From contig JALRLY010000252.1 of assembly GCA_023647555.1 (NCBI GenBank), forward strand, positions 1 to 54,708: 54,708 nucleotides of DNA, given 5' to 3'. This DNA comes from Pancytospora philotis. Lineage: Eukaryota; Microsporidia. The notes beneath the pieces were generated by a model. That model made no database searches. It was not told the DNA's origin and saw only the letters and a program-made list of their open reading frames with translations. The position numbers and the translations under genes are program-made. Shown in pieces: positions 17,142 through 25,494 of the stretch (its first letter is position 1; each line of letters begins with the position of its first letter).

Positions 17142-17654
17142 ATGACACGCCCACGCAGCTTCTCGCGCTTTAGTGAATATTTCCTGCCGCTTGCAGCCCC
17201 CATGCGCGAAGAGCTGATGAAGTACATGTACACGGTCGTCTGGGAGAACATCCTGCGCAGGGACAGGGACCTGGAGCAGGCGCTGAAGGAGATCGGCTAC
17301 AGCATGGGGAAGCTGATGGTCATTATGAAGGGCTTCAAGCCCGAGGCGGACCTTGACGCGCTCCTCTACCGCACGGCGTACAACTTCCTGCCCCTGTTCC
17401 ACGAGTCGGAGCGCGTCCTGCAGCAGAGCGAGGAGGACAGGAACACGTACTACATCGCCGAGAGCACGCCGCTGATGACCCGGTACGTCTCGCTGCCGGA
17501 GGAGCAGTGCTCGATATGCTGCGACAGCATCTTCGCGGGCGCGATCGAGTTCGTGCTGAAGGCGTCGGGGTTCGCATCAGAGGTCGTGGCGCACAACACC
17601 GGAACCGCGTCGTGCCCAGACCGCGTGACATACGAGATAAGAATCATCAGATAG
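17142..17654 (+). CDS. TRS31: TRAPP complex subunit Trs31 (TRAPPC5-like, Bet3 family)
   Basis: Component of the TRAPP tethering complex that activates Rab1/Ypt1 in ER-to-Golgi traffic. The 170-residue protein matches the TRAPPC5 branch. It has an N-terminal RPRSFSRFSEYFLPL segment, a helix with IGYSMGKLM, the NTYYIAESTPLMTRYVSLPEE motif (counterpart of the Y-I-I-E-x-x-P-L-x-N-x-Y-I-S-V-P-K signature), then an IFAGAIEFVLKASGFASEVVAH core. The last part, CPDRVTYEIRI, forms the final strand. I placed the start at the ATG after GCCCGG; a longer reading by five codons would need a non-ATG start. Sec13 elsewhere in the window serves the same secretory step. Assignment to Trs31 rather than Bet3 or Trs33 is by signature order and is fairly strong. 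Confidence 0.85.
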   Translation: MTRPRSFSRFSEYFLPLAAPMREELMKYMYTVVWENILRRDRDLEQALKEIGYSMGKLMVIMKGFKPEADLDALLYRTAYNFLPLFHESERVLQQSEEDRNTYYIAESTPLMTRYVSLPEEQCSICCDSIFAGAIEFVLKASGFASEVVAHNTGTASCPDRVTYEIRIIR

Positions 17655-17860
17655 TCCCGCTGCTCGGAGGTCCATGCAGACGGATCTGTCAAACAGACGA
17701 GGGACAATGGAACATGTAAATCAGTAAAATAACTACGATGTATCATTTTGCTGGCTCTGCCCTCTATCCGTTTAGCTTATGAGCCACCCGAGGCCTTTAC
17801 AACGCACTCGGCTGCCACCGCAGCCCGAGAGATTTTTCGTAGAAAGAATTTTCCCAGAAA

Positions 17861-18865
17861 ATGAGCGGCAGACGGTCGGTCGGCTTTTTGGAGAACGTGC
17901 CGCGGCCGTGGAAGTTTCTCGCGCCGATGGTTGCGAACAGCGAGGAGGCCTACCGGGACCTGGCGCGGCGGTACGGGGCTGATCTCTGCTACACCGAGAT
18001 GGTGAACTGCCGCTGCTTCAACAACGGCCGAAAGAACGCGCTGGCCAACCAGTGGTACACAACGAGCCCGTCGGACCGGCCGCTCGTGATCCAGATATGC
18101 GGCAACGACCCCGCGGTCATGCTGGAGACGTGCCTCGCGGTGCAGGGCGCCTGCGACGCGATCGATGTGAACTTCGGCTGCCCGCAGGACATCGCCCGCA
18201 AGGGGCACTACGGCTCGTGGCTGATGGACGATCCGGAGCTCGTGGGGCGCATCGTGAAGACGCTGTCCTCGCAGATCGCCGTGCCGCTGTTCTGCAAGAT
18301 CCGGGTGTTCGAGTCGATCGAGAGGACGGTTGAGTACGCGCGCATGATCGAGGCGAACGGCTGCGCGCTGCTCGTCGTGCACGGGCGGCAGCGGCACCAG
18401 AAGGGGCCCGAGACCGGGCTCGCGAGCTGGGAGCACATAAGGGCCGTCAAGGAGAGCCTGTCCATACCCGTCGTCGCCAACGGCAACATCATCTACCACG
18501 AGAACATCCAGCAGTGCATAGACAGCACGGGCTGCGACGGGGTGATGGTCGCCGAGCCGCACCTTTTCGATCCCACGATCCTCGTCCCTGAGAAGTACCG
18601 CGCCACCGATATTCTGCGCGAGTACCTCCAGATCGTCCGGTCCGACCCGCGCAAGGCGAAGTTCAAGCACACGAAGTCCCACGCGTTCAAGATGCTGCAG
18701 CCTGCGCTGTCGGCCAACCCCGAGCTGTGCGCAGATCTCGACGAGTGCAAGAGCCTCGACCAGTTTCTGGCCTTCTGCGACCGCGTCGAGAAACTCGTCG
18801 GCGAGGGCGAGCTCCCGGCGGATACGCTCGAGCTGCGGCCCTACATTAGAAAGAGCAAGCTGTGA
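17861..18865 (+). CDS. DUS1: tRNA-dihydrouridine synthase, Dus1 type
   Basis: Flavin enzyme that reduces uridines in the tRNA D-loop using NADPH. The 334-residue protein starts with the FLAPMVANSEEAYR flavin-binding motif, has YTEMVN, the catalytic cysteine C107 in DVNFGCPQ, and the VHGRQR motif with the His/Arg that contact the tRNA and flavin. IPVVANGNI and CDGVMVAE (usually AxGVMIGR) form the phosphate-binding end of the barrel. The phrase IARKGHYGSWLMDD is characteristic of the Dus1 branch, which modifies positions 16 and 17. A small C-terminal helical domain follows. Start is the ATG a few bases after TTTTCCCAGAAA. Branch assignment inferred from that signature; the family is secure. Confidence 0.9.
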   Translation: MSGRRSVGFLENVPRPWKFLAPMVANSEEAYRDLARRYGADLCYTEMVNCRCFNNGRKNALANQWYTTSPSDRPLVIQICGNDPAVMLETCLAVQGACDAIDVNFGCPQDIARKGHYGSWLMDDPELVGRIVKTLSSQIAVPLFCKIRVFESIERTVEYARMIEANGCALLVVHGRQRHQKGPETGLASWEHIRAVKESLSIPVVANGNIIYHENIQQCIDSTGCDGVMVAEPHLFDPTILVPEKYRATDILREYLQIVRSDPRKAKFKHTKSHAFKMLQPALSANPELCADLDECKSLDQFLAFCDRVEKLVGEGELPADTLELRPYIRKSKL

Positions 18866-19041
18866 CTGTGTGTAGCTGTGCAATGGTAATAAGTGTAGGA
18901 TAGTGCGCATTCCGCTTCTACTAGAAGATTGTTTGATCGGTTGCTAGCTGCGCCGCAGCCGTAGTGACATTGTCTACATGACCACTTGCGCAAGCGCCCC
19001 ATCGGGAATTAGATAGCAGCATTCATTAAACACCAAACTCA

Positions 19042-19047
19042 TTTATT
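19042..19047 (-). terminator. AATAAA after FIP1
   Basis: On the minus strand AATAAA begins 11 bases past the TAG stop of FIP1. Confidence 0.45.
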
Positions 19048-19057
19048 GTTTCTGCCG

Positions 19058-19435
19058 CTAGTGGTAGTTGTCGTAGCGCTTGGAGCCGGCGTTCCCGTCC
19101 GTATGCCTTTTTCTGCCGTACGCGCGGTCGTCCCCGCCCCGGGAGTCGTTCTTCTTCTGGCGGCCCGTCCACTCGCGGTTCTCGCGCTGCATCTCGCAGT
19201 ATTTCTTCCACGTCTGCTCCGTGAAGCCGTAGTTGAAGTAGTCGGTGATGTCGGCGCCCGGCTTCAGCCACGGCTTGTCCTTGGTCGTCTCCGGGTCGTA
19301 GTCGTACAGGTTGTTGTCCTGCGCGAGCTCCGCCACGGCCTCCTCGTTCTCCGCCTTGTCGACCACGAGCTCCCAGGAGGTCGACGAGTACTCCTCCTCG
19401 CGCGATGCTTCCTCCTTGTCGGCAGCGCTCGCCAT
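19058..19435 (-). CDS. FIP1: Pre-mRNA polyadenylation factor Fip1
   Basis: Subunit of the cleavage/polyadenylation factor that tethers poly(A) polymerase to the 3' processing complex. The 125-residue protein is much shorter than yeast Fip1 (about 330) but carries the diagnostic Fip1 motif at residues 54-84, beginning [18 protein letters not shown] and continuing through [11 protein letters not shown]. Upstream is an acidic region ([31 protein letters not shown]), the part known to contact poly(A) polymerase in fungi. Downstream is a short Arg/Asp/Gly-rich tail. The ATG follows GCCCA. The gene is divergent from RPB9 with only 73 bases between the start codons. Recognition is secure from the motif. 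Confidence 0.92.
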   Translation of the reverse strand: MASAADKEEASREEEYSSTSWELVVDKAENEEAVAELAQDNNLYDYDPETTKDKPWLKPGADITDYFNYGFTEQTWKKYCEMQRENREWTGRQKKNDSRGGDDRAYGRKRHTDGNAGSKRYDNYH

Positions 19436-19508
19436 TGGGCCATGCGCTGCACAAATATTTCAGTGCGCTGTGCAACGCAGCTACATAAAATTCCGGGGCC
19501 TGCAGCCC
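19436..19508. promoter_or_regulatory. 73-base divergent promoter of FIP1 and RPB9
   Basis: Separates two opposite start codons, each immediately preceded by GCCC on its own strand. It contains AAATATTT-like and AAAATT sequences. Both genes act in mRNA synthesis, so co-expression from one core is plausible (inference). Confidence 0.6.
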
Positions 19509-19832
19509 ATGGCCATCCAGTTTTGCAGGGAGTGCAACAACCTGCTCCATCCGCGCACCGAGAAGGACGCGCTGCACTACGTGTGCAACCGGTGCGAGAC
19601 CATCGCCGAGCCGGCCAGCCCGGTCATCTACTCCATGTCCCTCAAGACCAAGCACGGCAGCAACCCGCTGTTCGCGCAGCATCTGATGCACGACCCGACG
19701 CTCCCGCGCTTCAGCAAGGCGTGTGCGCGGTGCGCCCACGACCGCTGCATCAGCTACATGGAGGAGAACGAGGAGAAGGCGCTCAACAGCTACTACGTGT
19801 GCATGAAGTGCTTCCACGAGTGGACCGACTAG
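19509..19832 (+). CDS. RPB9: RNA polymerase II subunit Rpb9
   Basis: Small zinc-ribbon subunit of RNA polymerase II, involved in start-site choice and transcript fidelity. The 107-residue protein has an N-terminal ribbon (C6, C9, C26, C29; FCRECNNLL) and a C-terminal TFIIS-like ribbon (C72, C75, C98, C101; ending CMKCFHEWTD). Between them is the DPTLPR motif that distinguishes Rpb9 from the Pol I and Pol III homologues. Length is close to the usual 115-125. The ATG follows CAGCCC; the frame is open further upstream but that part overlaps the divergent FIP1 gene and is not credible. Secure assignment. Confidence 0.93.
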   Translation: MAIQFCRECNNLLHPRTEKDALHYVCNRCETIAEPASPVIYSMSLKTKHGSNPLFAQHLMHDPTLPRFSKACARCAHDRCISYMEENEEKALNSYYVCMKCFHEWTD

Positions 19833-20204
19833 GTGTATGGCCAGGCGCTGTGCCGATGGAAACGGGAGTATCCGTTTGCTTGGCTAGAATAAATCCTTGA
19901 ATGTCTGTAGTTACCGTGTCTTATTCTGTGCTGCCGGGATGCTGGCGTGCTGGGCTGGCTAGTGGCGTGGTTAATTTGCCCGTTCTGAACCGCGCCCGTT
20001 AGGCGCTCCCAAAAGCTTGCGACTGCTGCATTCCAATGTTAAGTCTGAAAGGACAAAATTAAGCTACATTTACCGCTTATGGATATAAACTATCGCCGCC
20101 ATGCTTGCTGGCCGGCCCCGGCCTCTATACGCGCACCCGCGCCTCCTGCGTCTGCTGAGCCGCCTGCAAAATTTTAATCATCTGTAGAAAAAAATTTACC
20201 CCGT
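19833..20204. other. Intergenic, RPB9 to eL15
   Basis: No gene. AATAAA at 19888-19893 is a likely RPB9 poly(A) signal. The right end has AAAAATTTACCCC (20190-20202), the eL15 start motif. Confidence 0.55.
20190..20202 (+). promoter_or_regulatory. AAATTT/CCC start motif of eL15
   Basis: A-run followed by ATTTACCCC two bases before ATG 20205. Confidence 0.6.
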
Positions 20205-20822
20205 ATGACTTTTGCGCAGATTCTGAGAGCGATCCACCGCAAGAAGCAGAGCGATGTCATGAAGTACCTCATGAGGGTCACCATCGTCGAGGCACGCCAG
20301 AGAGACGTGGTCCACCGCAAGGAGCGCCCGACCTTCCTCGAGCGCGCGCGCAAGCTCGGCTACAAGGCCAAGCAGGGCTACGTTGTCTACAACGTCAGAA
20401 TCAAGAAGGGCGACGCGGTCCGCACCAGGTACAACAACGGTAACACGAGGGGTAAGTGTGTGAACGCCGGTATCCACCAGATCAAGCCCTCGCTGAACCA
20501 CCAGACCTCTGCGGAGATGCTCGCCGGGCAGAAGTGCGCCAACCTGCGCGTGCTCAACTCCTACAAGGTCGGCCAGGACTTCATGTACAAGTACTTCGAG
20601 ATCATCCTTGTCGACCCCAACCACCCCGCGATCCGCAACGACATCAAGATCAACTGGATCTGCAACGGTGTGCAGAAGCGGCGCGAGTGCCGCGGCCTTA
20701 CGTCTTCCGGAAAGAAGAGCAGAGGCCTTGGCAAGGGTATCAAGTACAATAACACGATCGGAGGGTCTCGTCGGGCGGCTTGGAAGAGAAGAAACACTGT
20801 ATCTCTCAGGAGGTATCGTTAA
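20205..20822 (+). CDS. RPL15: Ribosomal protein eL15
   Basis: Structural protein of the large ribosomal subunit. The 205-residue product contains the eL15 hallmarks [80 protein letters not shown] and the C-terminal [13 protein letters not shown]. Length equals that of other eukaryotes (about 204). The very N-terminus ([11 protein letters not shown]) differs from the usual GAYKYM-type start. No intron is seen, although ribosomal protein genes are where microsporidian introns usually occur. The stop is followed at once by ATAAAC (AATAAA 20822-20827). Confidence 0.95.
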   Translation: MTFAQILRAIHRKKQSDVMKYLMRVTIVEARQRDVVHRKERPTFLERARKLGYKAKQGYVVYNVRIKKGDAVRTRYNNGNTRGKCVNAGIHQIKPSLNHQTSAEMLAGQKCANLRVLNSYKVGQDFMYKYFEIILVDPNHPAIRNDIKINWICNGVQKRRECRGLTSSGKKSRGLGKGIKYNNTIGGSRRAAWKRRNTVSLRRYR

Positions 20823-20827
20823 ATAAA
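20822..20827 (+). terminator. AATAAA overlapping the eL15 stop
   Basis: AATAAA begins on the last base of the TAA stop of eL15. Confidence 0.5.
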
Positions 20828-21162
20828 CTATACAGTTTATGTTCTGTTGCGCCGTAGCCCGATGCAGCCCGCTCTTCGTTGGGTGATGGCTTCTCTTTTT
20901 ATTGGCCGGGGCTTTGTTAGCGTTTGCCATTGCTTATCTTGTCCGTTTAGAGGCGCTGGCGGTCTTTAAAGCAGCAGCGGCTTGGTGGCAAATTTTTCGC
21001 TCGCCATTTTTGCGTCTGCTGCATTTCGGCTATCAAAAGCCGCAGTAACGAGCAAAACAGCTTTACTTGCACAGTATTCCTAACAGTGCTCTGCAAGAAG
21101 CTGAACTTTTAAGATATTTTCATCTCAAATGCACAAGATTTATTTAAAGACCCTAAGCAACG
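20823..21162. other. Convergent 3' region, eL15 and separase
   Basis: Holds the two 3' ends; a minus-strand AATAAA (21139-21144) lies about 20 bases beyond the separase stop. No gene seen. Confidence 0.55.
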
Positions 21163-23040
21163 CTATGGACAGTCGTACAGTGTCACAGCAGCACCGTTGA
21201 GGTACCGCAGCTTGAACGCCGACATGTTCGCGCGCACCGCACCGGCGATGCTCATCCCCTTGAAGTAGTCCCACAGGAAGCCGACCGTAAAGGCGTCGAG
21301 ATCCCGGTCGGTCACGTCCCAGAGCATCCCAAGGACGGTCCGGCCGCGGTTGAGGTGGCTGAGCAGGCTCCCGTTGGCCGCGAAGTTGGGGACGTACACC
21401 AGCCGGGACGAGCTGCAGCCGAACAGGAAGACGCTGGGCGGCCGCAGCTCCTTGAGGTCGAAGTGCTTGCGCCCGGACCCGTGCCCAAAGTACATAAACA
21501 GGCTGTACTTCGCAATCTGCTCTTTCTCGCGCGCGCTCAGATGCCTGCCGTCGACGCCCAGCGGCCGTGGCCTGAAAGCCGCACTGAAGAACTGCAGCAG
21601 CGCGGCCTTAGTGCTCACGAGGTTGTTGTCGGCGTCCAGCAGGTAGAAGGAGTCGAGCGGATGCACACAATCGGGGCGCTGCTGCGCATCAGCAGAACGC
21701 GTGTTGTCTTCGCCTCCGCGGATGTACACGGTTATCTGAGTGCTTTTCTCTGGGTCGATCAGGTCGAACTGCCTTCTGTCGCCGTCTGCGGTCTTGTGGA
21801 CGCCCTTGGGCCCTCTGCCAGTGGCAGCTGGCCTCTTGCTCCGGCTGACCTTGTCCAGCAGAACCTCCAGCGAGCGAACCCTGCACGCTTCCTTTTTAAA
21901 TACCTGCTCGAACGGGAACCAGGACGTTGTTTCGTCCAGCACGAGTACGATCTTATCTTTGAGCTCCATGCTGATTTTCCTGGCGATCCCGCCGATGACG
22001 CGTCCGAGCCGCCTGTCGAGGGCTATGCGGCCGGCCCACCACTCGCGCTTCTCCGCGACAGTCTCTGGCCGCGACTGCATGATCTGCCTGCTCCGCTCCA
22101 TTATCTCGTCCATCTCGCGCTTGGCGGCCGGCCAGTCCGTCTCCACCGCTGCGATCCGGTCGAGGTCGTAGATCCACAGCCGGCCGTCGTAGCAGTAGAT
22201 GGATAGGATCGAGTGCTCGGGGTATGCGGCCTTCAGCCGGCCCATCCCGTCTGCAAGCTTGGCGGGCGAGTAGAGGCGCCGAAACGACCGGATCTGTCTG
22301 TATGGGGTGTTCTGCAGGATCCTGTTGAGAGTAAATTTGTTCTCGAAGATATTCTTCTGCGATAAGTACTCGAAGACAACGGCATCATCTAGCGCCGCAT
22401 GACTCTTTGATGTTGCACCCATTTGGTTTAGGCATACGCGGCTGCTGCTACTCGTTGTGTGTGATGCCACAAAAGCGCCCAGACCCTCGACTAGCTCGTT
22501 GCACCGTTTGAGCTGTATCGATGATGCTGCGCCGATGTAGCCGGCGCAGCGCTCGATGAAGAACCTGGCATGCAGGAAGTGGAGGTACTCTGCGCCGAAC
22601 GAGGCGCCGAGCCCGAGGTTGATGTAGAAGACGCTCTCCTGGTACTCGAGAAGCAGGAGGTGGATGAGCGCAAGGAGGCTGTAGAGGTGGAGCAGCAGCG
22701 GCGAGGGGCTTGCGCTCGACTGTTTTAGCGTGTCTGCCAGCTCGGTGCTGTACGGATTGCTGATCAGCTTTTCTAGCCGCCGTGCGGGCGTATGGGGATC
22801 CGCGCACTCCGCCGAGCTTCCCCGTGCTGCCCCGCGCGCAGCCCTGGCAACAGGCGCGAGCTGTGCCAGCTGGAGCAGAAAGCACTGCTTCGCCTTTTTC
22901 AGACAGCCGTTCTCCAGCCAGTGGATGCCCGCGCCGAAGCGCTGCGCGTGCGCCCGGTATCCTCCGAAATCGTCCCAGGCGCGCTCCGGCGACAGACAGT
23001 CGGCGAGTCGTGGCAGCTCATCCGCTGCGTCGCCTGCCAT
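21163..23040 (-). CDS. ESP1: Separase (cysteine protease, peptidase C50)
   Basis: Protease that cleaves cohesin at anaphase to release sister chromatids. The 625-residue product has the catalytic dyad in the C-terminal part: H520 in YFGHGSGRK and C542 in FLFGCSSSR. These are followed by the conserved VLGMLWDVTDRDLDAFT segment. The region before it (about 240-480) is the pseudo-catalytic/substrate domain; the N-terminal 200 residues are helical (TPR/HEAT-like by analogy). It is far shorter than yeast (1630) or human (2120) separase: most of the helical repeat arm is missing. The ATG follows TCCCAT. No securin is recognised in the window. Catalytic motifs make the assignment secure; mode of regulation is open. 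Confidence 0.92.
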   Translation of the reverse strand: MAGDAADELPRLADCLSPERAWDDFGGYRAHAQRFGAGIHWLENGCLKKAKQCFLLQLAQLAPVARAARGAARGSSAECADPHTPARRLEKLISNPYSTELADTLKQSSASPSPLLLHLYSLLALIHLLLLEYQESVFYINLGLGASFGAEYLHFLHARFFIERCAGYIGAASSIQLKRCNELVEGLGAFVASHTTSSSSRVCLNQMGATSKSHAALDDAVVFEYLSQKNIFENKFTLNRILQNTPYRQIRSFRRLYSPAKLADGMGRLKAAYPEHSILSIYCYDGRLWIYDLDRIAAVETDWPAAKREMDEIMERSRQIMQSRPETVAEKREWWAGRIALDRRLGRVIGGIARKISMELKDKIVLVLDETTSWFPFEQVFKKEACRVRSLEVLLDKVSRSKRPAATGRGPKGVHKTADGDRRQFDLIDPEKSTQITVYIRGGEDNTRSADAQQRPDCVHPLDSFYLLDADNNLVSTKAALLQFFSAAFRPRPLGVDGRHLSAREKEQIAKYSLFMYFGHGSGRKHFDLKELRPPSVFLFGCSSSRLVYVPNFAANGSLLSHLNRGRTVLGMLWDVTDRDLDAFTVGFLWDYFKGMSIAGAVRANMSAFKLRYLNGAAVTLYDCP

Positions 23041-23359
23041 ATGGGAGCAATAATGAGAGAAAATATGGTGATTTCAGCGGTGGTGCACCCATGTGCAGCT
23101 GAGGACTGGAGGCACGTGTGAATCAACACAGGTATGGTTGCGGCAGGGTACCAAATTAGCGCGGCTGCGCTATAGCAATAGAAACATGTACATAGGCCAA
23201 GCTGGGGCAAGTACAGAAAATCAGCTGCACGAGTCGTTGTATAACGCCACGCTCTGAAAATGCTACTTCTAAAACCGAGAAATGATAATTTGCAGCTAAA
23301 TACAGCACATTTAATGTAATACACGCTGGGAACAGCAATATCATAGCAATAATCCGTGC
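23041..23359. other. Intergenic, upstream of separase
   Basis: AT-rich, no gene supported; contains the 3' end region of the next minus-strand gene, without an obvious AATAAA. Confidence 0.5.
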
Positions 23360-25225
23360 TCAAACTTCGAACAGCATGCTATTCGACGCCAGGAATCTGG
23401 CGCCTCTGCTGATGCGGTGCTTCATATCCTGCTCTACGAAGTTCAAGTGCATGCTTGCGCTATGCGCGATCTTTGCTGGTTCACTCGAGCTGCTCGACTC
23501 GAGAATCATCTTGCGGCGGCGTGCCGGCCTCGCGGCAGTGCCCGCGCCACCCAACCTCACAAAACTGACTGTGGCGTGGGCCTGGGGATCATCTGTAGTC
23601 AAAAAGTGCTCGTTGTACTTGTCGAACAGGTTAATGCCCGCTGTTCTGTGGGATAAGTCCGGCTTTCTGATCAGCGTCCTAATCGGGCCACTGTTTGAGT
23701 GGACATTGCTCTTCACCGGACTGGTAAGCAGGGCGGGCTCGGGCTTGTCAGTATTGAACAGCGATATTAGCCGCGGGCGGTTCGGCCTGATGCCTCTGAC
23801 CGGCGCAAACTGCCGCGGCATGGACATAGTGTTCCGTCGCAGCGCGATTCGATTCTTACTGCCGCTGCAAGGACTGCCATCAGGCAGCGCGTTGTCGATA
23901 GAAAGCATGTAATGCGCGCCTGTGATGAAGACTCTTCTAACTCTTCTGTTTCTGTTCCTTGGCAGGGCTATAACGACCCTCCGCTTTGCGCGCGTTGTAT
24001 TCCGGCTCTGGTTTCTCCTTAGCACGATGGCGCACTTGAGTTTCTTCGTTCCGGTCGGGACGCTGCCGTCGGAGCTGTCGGTAGAGTGCGCCATGCTTTT
24101 TATTGGTGTGCCGGATGCATCGATATTGCTATCACCTGTGCTTGGAAGCTCCTGTTCATCTTTGGGGCATCCGCTAGCAGGGTATGTGCAGGTGAACGGA
24201 GCACCTATCGCATTGATAAAAGGCAGGTCCCAATCTATGGTGTGTTCATAGCTCCCTGCCGGCGGCGGGGCAGGGCAACTCTGCGTGCCATCCACGTTTT
24301 CCTTGTTCTCCATGCTCGACCACAGCGAGATGCTATCCAGGCTGATGCTGCACGTGAGCTTGCTCGAGGACTGCGAGGTGTTCAGCGCCTGGCTCAGGGG
24401 GATCTCCTTGAGCGTCTGTGTTTTCATTTCTACAGCCGCAACATCATCGGCATTCAACGTGCTTGGGTGGCATGCTGTCTCCATCTCAGCTACATTTTCC
24501 AGAGGATTCTGTCCCGCTTCACGCTCTTCCCCGCCACTTTTGCAGAGCAGGTGCTTGAACTTGTCCACAAGGCGGTTTTTAAAGGGCCCGAACATGTCCC
24601 ACGCCTCCGAATCGCTCGCATCGATCTCAGCATTGCCCTCCCTGTCGTGGCTCTCCTTGAACTCCCGCACCAAATACGCGTACAGCCTGGGATCGACAAT
24701 CCTCTTAACATCCATGAAGTTGATGGAGTAGCGCGCCCCCTCGTCTATCTGCATCGTGTCTGCTGCACCTGCCTCGTCGTGTTTATTCTGCCCGTTTAGG
24801 AGCTCCCGCACGCCCGCCGCAACGTCAGTACCCTTCTCGCTGCGCTTACGGTTCAGCGCATCGTTGAGGTCCAGGGCGTCGCCCGCGAGGCTGCCCTCGC
24901 CGGTGTACCACACCTCCTCGACCAGCAGCTCTACAGCGCCGCGGACGCTCCGCACGAAGCGGTACTTCATCAGCGTCAGTATAGAGCCCTTGAAGCAGAT
25001 GCTGTTGGGGTCGTAGTCGCGCATGCACAGGGTGAAGGCCTCGCTGGTGATGCCGCACGCTACGAAATGCCGCCCGTCGCTGACAAAGAATCTGCGCGTC
25101 TGCATGTCGATTACGTCCTGCACGTATACGTAGCGCAGCCCCACAAGGAGCGTGCCCTTCGGCGCGCCCGGCAGGCTGTCCTCGGCCTCGGCGAGCATCC
25201 ACGACAGCTTCTTGGACAGGATCAT
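23360..25225 (-). CDS. Unknown 621-residue protein with TPP1-like N-terminal OB fold (candidate telomere protein)
   Basis: No certain function. Residues about 23-110 resemble an OB fold of the shelterin subunit TPP1/Tpz1. The segment FFVSDGRHFVACGITSEAF parallels the V-S-D-G-x-H ... C-x-x-T-x-E-A pattern I recall from TPP1, preceded by a strand (VYVQDVID) and followed by strands (ICFKGSILTLMKYRFV, VELLVEEVWY). The remainder is long and low in predicted structure: a charged region with VKRIVDPRLYAYLVREFKES, then Ser/Thr-rich sequence, then a strongly basic Arg/Asn-rich part and an SSSSSE patch near the end. Such architecture (N-terminal OB, disordered rest) fits a telomere or other ssDNA/protein-bridging factor, but other OB proteins are possible. 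The ATG is preceded by AAATTTTTACC some 18 bases upstream. Neighbours, separase and GPD, give no functional hint. Confidence 0.5.
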   Translation of the reverse strand: MILSKKLSWMLAEAEDSLPGAPKGTLLVGLRYVYVQDVIDMQTRRFFVSDGRHFVACGITSEAFTLCMRDYDPNSICFKGSILTLMKYRFVRSVRGAVELLVEEVWYTGEGSLAGDALDLNDALNRKRSEKGTDVAAGVRELLNGQNKHDEAGAADTMQIDEGARYSINFMDVKRIVDPRLYAYLVREFKESHDREGNAEIDASDSEAWDMFGPFKNRLVDKFKHLLCKSGGEEREAGQNPLENVAEMETACHPSTLNADDVAAVEMKTQTLKEIPLSQALNTSQSSSKLTCSISLDSISLWSSMENKENVDGTQSCPAPPPAGSYEHTIDWDLPFINAIGAPFTCTYPASGCPKDEQELPSTGDSNIDASGTPIKSMAHSTDSSDGSVPTGTKKLKCAIVLRRNQSRNTTRAKRRVVIALPRNRNRRVRRVFITGAHYMLSIDNALPDGSPCSGSKNRIALRRNTMSMPRQFAPVRGIRPNRPRLISLFNTDKPEPALLTSPVKSNVHSNSGPIRTLIRKPDLSHRTAGINLFDKYNEHFLTTDDPQAHATVSFVRLGGAGTAARPARRRKMILESSSSSEPAKIAHSASMHLNFVEQDMKHRISRGARFLASNSMLFEV

Positions 25226-25494
25226 GAGGTCTCCTCCAGGTAAAAATTTAACAGCCCTTTGAATTCTGTCTATCGCGGTATAACACGCCCAGGGAACGGG
25301 CTGGTATGATTTGCTTATCCAATCACAACTCTAAATATTTCAGGATGTATTTTATAGTTGGAAGGGCAATGGGCAGGAAACTATGGAGGAAGCCCAGAAT
25401 CAGCTGTTATTCAAGCAAAAATTATTGATCAATATCGACAGAACTGCAATATTTCGTTCATCAGTAAATGCCGCCTAAGCAGGACTAAAGCAGT

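Noticed and set aside
20196..20930. Minus-strand frame over eL15, starting behind an AAAAATTTGCC-like sequence
   Set aside because: Fully antisense to a conserved ribosomal gene; the upstream AAATTT sequence is about 65 bases away and there is no CCC at the ATG.
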